Assembly (NCBI RefSeq): GCF_001905445.1
Contig: NZ_LIVQ01000001.1
Location: 1,636,335 to 1,700,334, forward strand
Direction of reading: 5' to 3'
Length of the DNA: 64,000 bases
Origin: Streptomyces sp. CB00455
GTDB lineage: Bacteria; Actinomycetota; Actinomycetes; Streptomycetales; Streptomycetaceae
In this document: piece by piece, positions 26,409-33,827 of the stretch
How the letters are laid out: each line of letters starts with the position of its first letter
Numbering within the stretch: position 1 is the stretch's first letter
Notes under the pieces: generated by a model
Database searches by the model: none
Told to the model about the DNA's origin: nothing
The model's input: the letters and a program-made list of their open reading frames with translations, nothing else
Program-made: the position numbers and the translations under genes

Positions 26409-27248
26409 ATGAAGGTTTTCAAGACCGGTGCGGTCGCGGCCATCGCCGTCGCCCTGGCCCTGACCGCGACCGCCTGTGGCGGCGGCAGTGACAAGGGTTC
26501 CGAGGGCAGTGGCGGCAAGGACAAGGTCGTCATCGGCATCAAGTTCGACCAGCCCGGCGTGGGCCTGAAGACCCAGGACGGCAAGTACACGGGCTTCGAC
26601 GTCGATGTGGCCACCTACGTGGCCAAGGAGCTGGGCTACCAGCCGGACCAGATCGAGTGGAAGCAGGCCGTCAGCGCCGAGCGCGAGAACCTGATCGCCA
26701 ACGGTGACGTCAAGTTCGTCGTCGCCAGCTACTCGATCAACGACAAGCGCAAGGAGAAGGTCGACTTCGCCGGCCCGTACTTCCTGGCGCACCAGGACCT
26801 GCTGGTCCGCGCCGACGACTCCTCCATCACCAAGGCCGAGGACCTGAACAAGAAGAAGCTCTGCTCGGTCACCGGCTCCACCTCGGCGCAGAACGTCAAG
26901 ACCAAGCTGGCCCCCGAAGCGGACCTGCTGGAGCAGGGCGGCTACTCCGAGTGCCTGACCGGCCTGGAGAACAAGAAGGTCGACGCCCTCACGACGGACA
27001 ACTCGATCCTCGCCGGCTACGCCTCGCAGGACGCGAACAAGGGCAAGTTCAAGCTGGTCGGGCTGAGCCTGAGCAACGAGAACTACGGCATCGGTCTGAA
27101 GAAGGGCGACAAGGACCTCCAGACCAAGATCAACGCCGCGCTCAAGAAGATGGTCTCGGACGGCGCCTGGGAGGCGGCCGTGAAGAAGAACTTCGGACCG
27201 GCCGACTACAAGAACGAGCCGGCCCCGCAGATCACCGAAGGCAGCTGA
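26409..27248 (+). CDS. gluB: Glutamate ABC transporter, substrate-binding lipoprotein GluB
   Basis: 279 residues. Signal peptide with lipobox LTATAC (Cys at about 23) and a Gly/Ser linker, then a class II amino-acid-binding fold: VVIGIKFDQPGVGLK, YTGFDVDVATYVAKELGY, KFVVASYSINDKRKEKVDFAGPYF, LCSVTGSTSAQNV, VDALTTDNSILAGY and YGIGLKKGDK. Arg/Lys and Asp residues in these loops normally hold the alpha-amino and carboxyl groups of glutamate. The gap to gluC contains a perfect hairpin. The protein is lipid-anchored on the outer face of the membrane. Confidence 0.94.
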   Translation: MKVFKTGAVAAIAVALALTATACGGGSDKGSEGSGGKDKVVIGIKFDQPGVGLKTQDGKYTGFDVDVATYVAKELGYQPDQIEWKQAVSAERENLIANGDVKFVVASYSINDKRKEKVDFAGPYFLAHQDLLVRADDSSITKAEDLNKKKLCSVTGSTSAQNVKTKLAPEADLLEQGGYSECLTGLENKKVDALTTDNSILAGYASQDANKGKFKLVGLSLSNENYGIGLKKGDKDLQTKINAALKKMVSDGAWEAAVKKNFGPADYKNEPAPQITEGS

Positions 27249-27264
27249 TTCACCGGTGAGGTGC

Positions 27265-27293
27265 GTCGCCGCCCGCCTGTCGCGGGCGGCGGC
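27265..27293 (+). promoter_or_regulatory. Intercistronic hairpin between gluB and gluC
   Basis: A 10-bp stem CGCCGCCCGC/GCGGGCGGCG (27267-27276 and 27282-27291) with a 5-nt loop lies 18 nt after the gluB stop. It is probably a processing or partial termination element that keeps binding-protein mRNA more abundant than permease mRNA. Confidence 0.65.
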
Positions 27294-27331
27294 GCCCCCC
27301 GCCGGCCATCCTGGGGAGAGCGCAGGGCATC

Positions 27332-28006
27332 GTGTTCGATTTTCTTGATTCCGGGCAGTACGACCTGCTCGGAGCCTTCTGGGTGACGGTTCAGCTCACC
27401 CTCTACTCGGCGGTCGGATCCCTCATATGGGGCACCGTCCTGGCCGGGATGCGGGTCAGCCCGGTCCCGCTGCTGCGGGGCTTCGGTACCGCCTACGTCA
27501 ACCTCGTGCGCAACACGCCGCTGACCGTGCTGATCATCGGCTGCTCGCTGGGCCTCAACCAGACCCTCGGCATCGAGCTGGGCGGCGGAACCTTCAAGGA
27601 GATCGGCTTCAAGCTCGCGATCCTCGGGCTCGTCGCCTACACCGGGACCTTCGTCTGCGAGGCGCTGCGCTCGGGCATCAACACCGTGCCGGTCGGCCAG
27701 GCCGAGGCGGCCCGCGCCCTGGGACTGAGCTTCTTCCAGGTGCTCACCCTGATCGTGCTCCCGCAGGCTTTCCGGGCGGTGGTCGCACCGCTCGCCAACG
27801 TACTGATCGCACTCACCAAGAACACCACGGTGGCGGCGACCATCGGCGTGGCCGAGGCGGCCCTGCTGATGAAGGAAATGGTCGAGAACGAGGCCCAGGC
27901 GCTGTTCGCCGTCTTCGGTGTCTTCGCCCTCGGCTTCGTCCTGCTGACCCTGCCCACCGGCCTGCTCATGGGCTGGGTGGCCAAGCGAGTGGCGGTGAAG
28001 CGATGA
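27332..28006 (+). CDS. gluC: Glutamate ABC transporter permease GluC
   Basis: 224 residues from GTG 27332, after a GGGGAGAG site. Polar amino-acid permease (HisMQ type) with five hydrophobic helices; the family signature region is EAARALGLSFFQVLTLIVLPQAFRAV, the EAA loop that contacts GluA. The start of the family domain FWVTVQLTLYSAVGSL and YVNLVRNTPLTVLI are visible. Its stop overlaps the gluD start by four bases (ATGA), which indicates translational coupling. Confidence 0.93.
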   Translation: MFDFLDSGQYDLLGAFWVTVQLTLYSAVGSLIWGTVLAGMRVSPVPLLRGFGTAYVNLVRNTPLTVLIIGCSLGLNQTLGIELGGGTFKEIGFKLAILGLVAYTGTFVCEALRSGINTVPVGQAEAARALGLSFFQVLTLIVLPQAFRAVVAPLANVLIALTKNTTVAATIGVAEAALLMKEMVENEAQALFAVFGVFALGFVLLTLPTGLLMGWVAKRVAVKR

Positions 28007-28893
28007 GCTCGGTGCTGTACGACACCCCGGGCCCCCGGGCCAAGGCCCGCAACTGGATATACAGCGGCGTCTTCGTCGCCTTGTTCGCCCTCGCCGCGTG
28101 GTGGGCGCTGTCGCTCATGGCCGAGAAGGGCCAGCTCGAAGCCGACAAGTGGACCCCCTTCGTCACCGACAGCCGCGTCTGGACCACCTTCCTGATCCCC
28201 GGCCTGCTGGAGACCCTGAGGGCCGCTGCGATCGCCATGGTGATCGCCATTCCGCTCGGCGCCCTCCTCGGCATCGGCCGGCTCTCCGACCACTCCTGGG
28301 TGCGCGTCCCGGTCGGCGCGGTCGTCGAGTTCTTCCGCGCCATCCCGGTGCTGATGCTGATGCTGTTCGGCTTCTCGCTGTACGTGCAGTTCGCCGATGT
28401 CTCCTCGGACCTGCGCCCGCTGTACGCGGTGATCACCGGCCTGGTGCTCTACAACGCGGCCGTCATCGCCGAGATCGTCCGGGCGGGCGTCCTGTCCCTG
28501 CCCTCCGGCCAGACGGACGCGGCCAAGGCGATCGGCATGCGCAAGGGCCAGATCATGGTCCACGTCCTGATCCCGCAGGCCGTCACGGCGATGCTGCCCG
28601 CCCTGGTCAGCCAGCTCGTGGTGATCCTGAAGGACACCGCGCTCGGCGGCTCCCTGCTCGGCCTCGGCGAGCTGCTGTCGATGAACCGGCAGATCTCGGC
28701 GAACTACAGCAACACCATCGCGACGCTCGTCGTCATCGCCCTGATCTACATCGTGGTCAACTTCGGCCTCACCACCTTCGCCTCCTGGCTGGAGGGCCGG
28801 CTGCGCAAATCGAAGAAGGGCTCCGGCGCGGTGGTCGGGGTGGCCGAGGTCAGCGACCTGGCCACCGGGGGCAACAGCGGCGGAGCGGCCTGA
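28003..28893 (+). CDS. gluD: Glutamate ABC transporter permease GluD
   Basis: 296 residues. N-terminal TM (WIYSGVFVALFALAAWWAL), then the HisMQ domain: TLRAAAIAMVIAIPLGALLG, VVEFFRAIPVLMLMLFGF and the coupling loop DAAKAIGMRKGQIMVHVLIPQA. It is the partner of GluC in the heterodimeric pore. It starts inside the gluC stop. The last ~40 residues are a charged tail beyond the family domain. Confidence 0.93.
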   Translation: MSSVLYDTPGPRAKARNWIYSGVFVALFALAAWWALSLMAEKGQLEADKWTPFVTDSRVWTTFLIPGLLETLRAAAIAMVIAIPLGALLGIGRLSDHSWVRVPVGAVVEFFRAIPVLMLMLFGFSLYVQFADVSSDLRPLYAVITGLVLYNAAVIAEIVRAGVLSLPSGQTDAAKAIGMRKGQIMVHVLIPQAVTAMLPALVSQLVVILKDTALGGSLLGLGELLSMNRQISANYSNTIATLVVIALIYIVVNFGLTTFASWLEGRLRKSKKGSGAVVGVAEVSDLATGGNSGGAA

Positions 28894-28923
28894 CCGCCCT
28901 CCCGGTTCGAGGCCCCCGAGGGC

Positions 28924-28938
28924 CTGACGTACGGTCAG
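28924..28938. promoter_or_regulatory. Short dyad CTGAC-N5-GTCAG
   Basis: Perfect inverted repeat with a 5-nt centre between the glu operon stop and its terminator. It resembles a TetR-family operator core, but I cannot link it to a regulator; it could be a site for regulation of the downstream flavoprotein gene or an accident. Confidence 0.3.
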
Positions 28939-28952
28939 TCATACTGCGTAGC

Positions 28953-28991
28953 CCGTGTGGTGCGGCGGAACTCATCCGCCGCACCACACGG
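28953..28991 (+). terminator. Terminator hairpin of the gluABCD operon
   Basis: A perfect 16-bp stem (28953-28968 CCGTGTGGTGCGGCGG with 28976-28991) and a 7-nt loop AACTCAT, 60 nt after the gluD stop. Confidence 0.85.
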
Positions 28992-29080
28992 CGCTGTCCG
29001 GACCGGCGTCACTTGACGCAGGCACTTCCAGTGGGTTGCATACGTTCTGTGATCACATACCGGACACCGGGAGCCACATC

Positions 29081-30670
29081 ATGGACCCGGTGATCGTCGT
29101 CGGCGCGGGGCCCGTCGGGCTGTCCCTGTCCCTCGCCCTGGCCGGCCAGGGCGTGCCCAGCGTCGTGCTCGACGAGGGGCCCGGCAAGGAGGATCCCCGC
29201 CCGGCCCGCACCGTCATCCTGCACGCCGACACCGCCGCCATGGCACACCGGCTGGGCTGTACGACGCTGCGCGACGAGGGCGCCTACTTCGCCGCCTGGC
29301 GCACCATGCGGCGCAGCCGGCCGGCCCGGCGGTACACCTTCGACGACGGCCCGGCCCCGCTGCACCTGCCGCAGCACGCCCTGACCCGCGGGCTGCGCGA
29401 CGCCGCCGCCGCGCACCCGCTGGTCCAGCTGGTCACCGACAGCCGTCTGGACGCCGTCGAGCAGGACGGCCGGGGGGTCACCGCGCACACCCGGGGCGCC
29501 GAGACCACCTGGTGGCGCGGGAGCCACCTGGTCGGCTGCGACGGCGCCCGCTCCACCGTGCGCAAGCTGATCGGCATCCGCTTCCCTGGCCGTACCGCCG
29601 TGGAACGCCACGCCGTCGCCGCCTTGCGCACCGAACTCCCCTGGCCCGGCGAGGCCCTGCTGCACCGCGCCCCGCCGCGGGAGGCCACTTCCCGGCCGCT
29701 GCCGGACGGCGTGTGGCGGCTGGACTGGCTGCTGCCGGCGCGCGGGGACCTCGTCACCCCCGACCTCCTGGTGAACCTCATCCGGGACACCCTCGCCGAC
29801 TGGTGCGGGGGCACGACTCCCCCCTACGACCTCATCGACACCGGCGTCCACACCCTGCACCACCGCCTGGCGCGGCGCTGGCGCGACGGCCGCGTCTTCC
29901 TCGCCGGGGACGCCGCGCACCTGCTGGGCGCCCTGGGCACCCAGGGGGTCGAGGAGGGGCTCCGGGACGCCGAGAACCTCGCCTGGAAACTCTCCCTGGC
30001 CTGGCACCAGGGGGCGTCCGAGGCCCTGCTCGACAGCTATGAGGACGAGCGGCGCACCGCGGTCGCGGCCCGGCTGCGCGCCGCGGACCAGGCGCTGGCG
30101 GTGCTGCGGGCCGGGGGCGGGGGCCTGCGGCCCTACCTGCCCGGTGCCACGCGGTCCGCCGAGTCCCTGCTGACCGACGGCCACCTGGGGCGGGGCCCGC
30201 TGGGTGCGGCGCCGGCGTACGCCCCGCCGGTAGCCGTACGGGAGGTGCCGACCGCCACCGAACCGGGCGGCGCCGTGGCGAACGTGCCCGTGACCGCGCC
30301 CGACGGAGCGACCGTGCCGCTGCGCGACCTGCTGGGCAAGGGCCGGCTGCTGGTGGTCCTGGTCGCGCCGGGCACCGGGGTCTGGGACCGGCGCCACTGG
30401 CTCGGCGCGGGCCTCATGCCCCGCTTGGCGGCCGCGGTCAGCGCCCTGCCCGTCCGTACGGACCTGCTGGTCGCGGACGGCTACCCGGGGGCTGCGGCTC
30501 ACACCGTGCTCCTGATCCGGCCGGACGGCCACCTGGCCGCGACCTTCGCCGGGGTGCGCCCGGCGGAGCTGTACGAGGCGGCGGACGCCGTCCGGGCGGG
30601 CGCACCCTCCTCCCGGCTGCCGGCTCCGGCGCCCGCGCCGCCCACCACACCGGCCGTGGTGATCGATTGA
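29081..30670 (+). CDS. FAD-dependent aromatic hydroxylase-like oxidoreductase
   Basis: 529 residues, start ATG 29081 after GGGAG. The Rossmann FAD motif VVGAGPVGLSLSLALA begins at residue 6. The second FAD site GRVFLAGDAAHLLGALGTQG (~residue 280) and the DG motif LVGCDGARSTVRKLIG are present, as in class A flavoprotein monooxygenases. The last ~150 residues resemble the thioredoxin-like C-terminal domain of phenol-type hydroxylases (LLVVLVAPGT, HTVLLIRPDGHLAA). It probably hydroxylates a small aromatic or phenolic compound with NAD(P)H; the substrate is unknown. It ends three bases into the -35 box of the next locus. Confidence 0.85.
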   Translation: MDPVIVVGAGPVGLSLSLALAGQGVPSVVLDEGPGKEDPRPARTVILHADTAAMAHRLGCTTLRDEGAYFAAWRTMRRSRPARRYTFDDGPAPLHLPQHALTRGLRDAAAAHPLVQLVTDSRLDAVEQDGRGVTAHTRGAETTWWRGSHLVGCDGARSTVRKLIGIRFPGRTAVERHAVAALRTELPWPGEALLHRAPPREATSRPLPDGVWRLDWLLPARGDLVTPDLLVNLIRDTLADWCGGTTPPYDLIDTGVHTLHHRLARRWRDGRVFLAGDAAHLLGALGTQGVEEGLRDAENLAWKLSLAWHQGASEALLDSYEDERRTAVAARLRAADQALAVLRAGGGGLRPYLPGATRSAESLLTDGHLGRGPLGAAPAYAPPVAVREVPTATEPGGAVANVPVTAPDGATVPLRDLLGKGRLLVVLVAPGTGVWDRRHWLGAGLMPRLAAAVSALPVRTDLLVADGYPGAAAHTVLLIRPDGHLAATFAGVRPAELYEAADAVRAGAPSSRLPAPAPAPPTTPAVVID

Positions 30671-30696
30671 CCGGTCCCGCGCAGCCGTGGTTCACT
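30667..30696 (+). promoter_or_regulatory. Candidate leaderless promoter of the Cys leader peptide
   Basis: TTGACC (30667-30672), 18-nt spacer, TTCACT (30691-30696). The -10 is weak at its second base. The implied start is at or one base before ATG 30704, so the small ORF would be read from a leaderless mRNA. Confidence 0.4.
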
Positions 30697-30703
30697 CGCG
30701 GAC

Positions 30704-30790
30704 ATGACCGGCAACGACGTACGCCTGTGGCGGAGGGTCCATATGGACCTGCTCCGCTACGCGGGCTGCGTGTGTCGCCCCTCCTGCTGA
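30704..30790 (+). CDS. Cys-rich leader peptide upstream of cysteine dioxygenase (28 residues; alternative 15-residue start)
   Basis: A short ORF that ends in GCVCRPSC, with three Cys codons in the last seven. It opens at ATG 30704, or at the internal ATG 30743, which has GGAGGG before it and would give 15 residues. It sits 78 nt before the cysteine dioxygenase gene. In mycobacteria, short Cys-rich leaderless ORFs upstream of sulfur genes act as cysteine-responsive attenuators, and similar putative leader peptides are known in streptomycetes. The genes here that follow are cysteine and sulfur genes, so the match is functional as well. The exact start is uncertain. Confidence 0.7.
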   Translation: MTGNDVRLWRRVHMDLLRYAGCVCRPSC

Positions 30791-30805
30791 TTCGCCTTCC
30801 CCTTT

Positions 30806-30838
30806 CGCGCGCCCCGTGCCGTCACCGGCCTGCGCGCG
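30806..30838 (+). promoter_or_regulatory. Possible attenuator hairpin in the cysteine dioxygenase leader
   Basis: 7-bp stem CGCGCGC (30806-30812) with GCGCGCG (30832-30838) and a 19-nt loop, beginning 15 nt after the leader-peptide stop. A ribosome stalled at the Cys codons would cover its upstream side. The stem is short and could form several ways in this GC-rich stretch. Confidence 0.35.
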
Positions 30839-30868
30839 TCTCCGCGAACCCCAGGACGGTCTCCTGCC

Positions 30869-31420
30869 ATGTCTGCACCCGCGTCCGCCTCCGCGGCTTC
30901 CGCCGCCCCTGCTCCCGCACCCCCCGGGGGCCCCACGGCCGCCGAACTCCTCGACTTCGCCCTGCGCACCGCCGCCGACCCCGCGATCGTGGGGTCGCTG
31001 CCGCTCGATCCGCAGGGCCGCACCTGGATCAGGCTGGACGGCCCCTGCGGCAGTGAGGCCTGGCTGATCGGCTGGCCGCCGGGGACCGGCACCGGCTGGC
31101 ACGACCACGCCGAGTCGCGGGGGGCGTTCGCCACCGCCCGGGGCCGGCTCACCGAGCACTCGCTGGCCGTACGGCTGCCCGCGGAGGGCTGGCGTTCGCT
31201 GGAACTCGCCGCGGGGGTGGACCGCAGCCGCCGCCTGGAGGCGGGCACCGGGCGGGCCTTCGGGGAGCACCACGTGCACGAGGTCCTCAACGAGTCGGCG
31301 AGCGAGCACGCCGTCTCGGTGCACGCGTACTATCCGCCGCTGCCGCTGATCCGCCGTTACAGCCGCAGCGGAGCGGTGCTCGGCCTGGAGCAGGTCGACC
31401 GTCCGGAGGACTGGCAGTGA
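30869..31420 (+). CDS. Cysteine dioxygenase family protein (CDO1-type cupin)
   Basis: 183 residues. The cupin iron ligands are visible: His78 and His80 in GWHDHAESRG, and one of His134, His135 or His137 in EHHVHEV. CDO enzymes oxidise L-cysteine to cysteine sulfinate with O2 and are used by bacteria to burn excess cysteine. The first ~20 residues are Ala/Pro-rich. The stop overlaps the start of the rhodanese gene by four bases (GTGA), so the two are translationally coupled. The preceding Cys-rich leader peptide suggests it is induced or repressed according to cysteine supply. Confidence 0.88.
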   Translation: MSAPASASAASAAPAPAPPGGPTAAELLDFALRTAADPAIVGSLPLDPQGRTWIRLDGPCGSEAWLIGWPPGTGTGWHDHAESRGAFATARGRLTEHSLAVRLPAEGWRSLELAAGVDRSRRLEAGTGRAFGEHHVHEVLNESASEHAVSVHAYYPPLPLIRRYSRSGAVLGLEQVDRPEDWQ

Positions 31421-31815
31421 GCGCGGCGGAGCCGACGGGCATCGACGAACTGCTGGAGCGCCTCCGTGCGGGGTACACCCGCATCGCACCGCAGGAGGCG
31501 TACGCCGCCTCCCGGGCCGGGGCACTGCTGGTGGACATCCGCTACCAGGCCCTGCGGGAGCGCGACGGGCTGATCCCGGGCGCGCTGGTGGTGGAGCGCA
31601 ACGAACTGGAGTGGCGGCTGGACCCCCAGGGCAGCCATCGCGCCGCCGAGGCCACGAGCCACGACCTCCAGGTGGTGGTGATCTGCAACGAGGGCTACGC
31701 CTCCAGCCTCGCCGCGGTCTCCCTCCACACCCTGGGCCTGCACCGGGCGACGGACCTGACGGGCGGCTTCCAGGCTTGGAAGGCGGCGGGCCTCCCGGTG
31801 ATCTCCCGGCCCTGA
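31417..31815 (+). CDS. Single-domain rhodanese-like sulfurtransferase
   Basis: 132 residues from GTG 31417. Active Cys90 in VVVICNEGYASS, the six-residue loop expected to bind a persulfide. DIRYQALRERDGLIPGALVVERNELEWRL and DLTGGFQAWKAAGLPV are family hallmarks. It probably moves sulfane sulfur derived from cysteine or thiosulfate. Coupled to the dioxygenase gene, which suggests that the pair handles cysteine sulfur together. It is convergent with recX; the 83-nt gap is G/C-rich without a clean hairpin. Confidence 0.88.
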   Translation: MSAAEPTGIDELLERLRAGYTRIAPQEAYAASRAGALLVDIRYQALRERDGLIPGALVVERNELEWRLDPQGSHRAAEATSHDLQVVVICNEGYASSLAAVSLHTLGLHRATDLTGGFQAWKAAGLPVISRP

Positions 31816-31898
31816 CCCCGCCGGCCCGCGCTCGGCCCGCTCCTCGCACCCCGCCGGGGGCAACCGGGCGGGGGCGACCGGGCGGGGCGGCGCCGGCG

Positions 31899-32462
31899 CT
31901 AGCCCGGGTACCCCAGGTCGTCGGCGTCCTCGCCCTCCGCCTCCAGTGCGCGGCGGACCACGCGCAGCGCCATTCCCTCGGGGTAGCCCTTGCGGGCGAG
32001 CATCCCGGCGAGGCGCCGGATCCGTTTGTCCCGCTCCAGGCCCCGGGTGGCACGGAGTTTGCGCTCCACGAGCTCCCGGGCCGTCTGCTCCTCCTGCTCG
32101 GAGTCCAGCAGCTCCAGGGCGTCCTGTACGAGGGTGGCGTGCACCCCCTTGGTACGGAGCTCCTGCGCCAGGGCCCGCCGGGCCAGGCCCCGGCCGCGAT
32201 GGCGGGATTCGACCCAGGCTCCGGCGAAGGCGGCGTCGTCGATCAGGCCCACCTCCTCGAACCGGGAGAGGACCTCTTGCGACACCTCCTCGGGGATGTC
32301 GCGCTTCGCCAGTGCGTCCGCGAGCTGCCGCCGGGTGCGCGGCATCCCGGTGAGCAGGCGCAGGCAGATCGCCCGCGCCTGCTCCTCGGGGCTCTGGGGC
32401 GGCAGTTCGCCGCGGCCTTCACGGCTGCCGCGGTTCCCGCCGCCCCTTCCCTGCTCCCGCAC
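31899..32462 (-). CDS. recX: RecA regulatory protein RecX
   Basis: 187 residues from GTG 32462, three nt after the recA stop, so it is coupled to recA. RecX caps or disassembles RecA filaments. The three-helix repeats are visible: LRLLTGMPRTRRQLADALAKRDIPEEV, VLSRFEEVGLIDDAAFAGAWVESR and GLARRALAQELRTKGV. The first ~25 residues are Gly/Arg-rich and not conserved. It is somewhat longer than E. coli RecX (166) as is usual in actinobacteria. Confidence 0.94.
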   Translation of the reverse strand: MREQGRGGGNRGSREGRGELPPQSPEEQARAICLRLLTGMPRTRRQLADALAKRDIPEEVSQEVLSRFEEVGLIDDAAFAGAWVESRHRGRGLARRALAQELRTKGVHATLVQDALELLDSEQEEQTARELVERKLRATRGLERDKRIRRLAGMLARKGYPEGMALRVVRRALEAEGEDADDLGYPG

Positions 32463-32465
32463 GGG

Positions 32466-33581
32466 TCAGCTCTTGGCCACGGCGGCCTTGGCCGTCGTCT
32501 TGGCCTTCGACGCCGGAGCGGGCACCGCGGTGGCGGCGGCAGCGGCGTCGGCCGTCTCGGCACCGGCCTCGGCGGCGGCGTCCTTGCGGACACCCACGCC
32601 CAGCTTCTCCTTGATCTTCCGCTCGATCTCGTCGGCGAGATCCGGGTTGTCCTTCAGGAAGTTGCGGGCGTTCTCCTTGCCCTGGCCGAGCTGGTCGCCC
32701 TCGTAGGTGTACCAGGCGCCGGCCTTGCGCACGAAGCCGTGCTCCACGCCCATGTCGATCAGGCCGCCCTCGCGGCTGATGCCGTGGCCGTAGAGGATGT
32801 CGAACTCGGCCTGCTTGAACGGCGGCGCGACCTTGTTCTTGACGACCTTGACGCGGGTGCGGTTGCCGACCGCGTCCGTGCCGTCCTTGAGGGTCTCGAT
32901 ACGGCGGATGTCGAGGCGCACGGAGGCGTAGAACTTCAGCGCGCGGCCACCCGTCGTGGTTTCCGGCGAGCCGAACATCACGCCGATCTTCTCGCGGAGC
33001 TGGTTGATGAAGATCGCGGTGGTCTTGGACTGGTTGAGCGCACCGGTGATCTTCCGGAGTGCCTGGCTCATCAGACGGGCCTGGAGACCCACGTGCGAGT
33101 CGCCCATCTCCCCCTCGATCTCGGCGCGCGGCACCAGGGCCGCCACGGAGTCGATGACGATCAGGTCGAGGGCGCCGGAGCGGACGAGCATGTCCACGAT
33201 CTCCAGCGCCTGCTCGCCGGTGTCCGGCTGCGACAGGATGAGGTTGTCGGTGTCGACGCCGAGGGCCTTGGCGTATTCGGGGTCGAGCGCGTGCTCGGCG
33301 TCCACGAAGGCGACGGTGCCGCCGGCCTTCTGCGCATTGGCCACGGCGTGCAGGGTCAGGGTCGTCTTACCGGAAGACTCCGGCCCGTACACCTCGATCA
33401 CACGGCCGCGGGGCAGCCCGCCGACGCCGAGCGCGATGTCCAGCGCGGTCGATCCCGTGGGGATGACCTCGATGGGGTCGTTCGGCTTGTCGCCGAGGCG
33501 CATCACCGCACCCTTGCCGAATTGCCGTTCAATCTGTGCGAGAGCGGCGTCGAGAGCCTTCTCGCGGTCGGTGCCTGCCAT
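32466..33581 (-). CDS. recA: Recombinase RecA
   Basis: 371 residues. RecA fold with Walker [14 protein letters not shown] (~66-73), Walker [31 protein letters not shown] and the L1/L2 DNA loops ([40 protein letters not shown] region, with the L2 start near the ETTTGG). The C-terminal tail is Ala/Lys-rich ([18 protein letters not shown]), a streptomycete feature; the acidic tail of E. coli is absent. ATG 33581 follows GGTGGAA. Promoter and SOS-type operator are described separately. It precedes recX in one operon and is divergent from the HTH/Clp-N gene. Confidence 0.98.
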   Translation of the reverse strand: MAGTDREKALDAALAQIERQFGKGAVMRLGDKPNDPIEVIPTGSTALDIALGVGGLPRGRVIEVYGPESSGKTTLTLHAVANAQKAGGTVAFVDAEHALDPEYAKALGVDTDNLILSQPDTGEQALEIVDMLVRSGALDLIVIDSVAALVPRAEIEGEMGDSHVGLQARLMSQALRKITGALNQSKTTAIFINQLREKIGVMFGSPETTTGGRALKFYASVRLDIRRIETLKDGTDAVGNRTRVKVVKNKVAPPFKQAEFDILYGHGISREGGLIDMGVEHGFVRKAGAWYTYEGDQLGQGKENARNFLKDNPDLADEIERKIKEKLGVGVRKDAAAEAGAETADAAAAATAVPAPASKAKTTAKAAVAKS

Positions 33582-33682
33582 GGGTTCCACCCGGTTTGCT
33601 TGAGTCGATCGCTTCACGCCATTGACGCTAGTGCCTGCCACTGACAATGCGCCTCCACGACCGGTTCGGCTGTGGATAACCC

Positions 33683-33712
33683 ATCAGAATGGATGTTCGA
33701 TTTCTATGTCAA
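33683..33712 (-). promoter_or_regulatory. recA promoter
   Basis: On the minus strand TTGACA (complement of 33707-33712), an 18-nt spacer and TCTGAT (complement of 33683-33688). Same spacing and boxes as I remember for the Streptomyces lividans recA promoter. Confidence 0.75.
33686..33698 (-). promoter_or_regulatory. SOS-type (Cheo-box-like) operator in the recA promoter
   Basis: Minus strand GAACATCCATTCT: half site GAAC plus a degenerate GTTC-like half. It lies between the -35 and -10 boxes, so LexA binding would block polymerase. The same 13-mer is described for streptomycete recA. Confidence 0.75.
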
Positions 33713-33781
33713 GCGCACCACGCCATACCCCGGGGGCCCCGCCCGCACCCCGCCTATGACGCACCACGCGAGGGCGGGTGA

Positions 33782-33822
33782 CAACCCACGGTTGACACCT
33801 CGGAACTGTCAACCTAGGGTTG
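33782..33822 (+). promoter_or_regulatory. Dyad operator covering the promoter of the HTH/Clp-N gene
   Basis: Nested inverted repeat: CAACCC..GGTTGAC (33782-33796) and GTCAACC..GGGTTG (33808-33822), centre 33802. Inside it TTGACA (33792-33797), 17-nt spacer and TAGGGT (33815-33820) form a promoter whose start would be at ATG 33828. The dyad covers both boxes, so a bound protein would silence it. The encoded HTH protein is the obvious candidate. Confidence 0.65.
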
Positions 33823-33827
33823 CCTCC

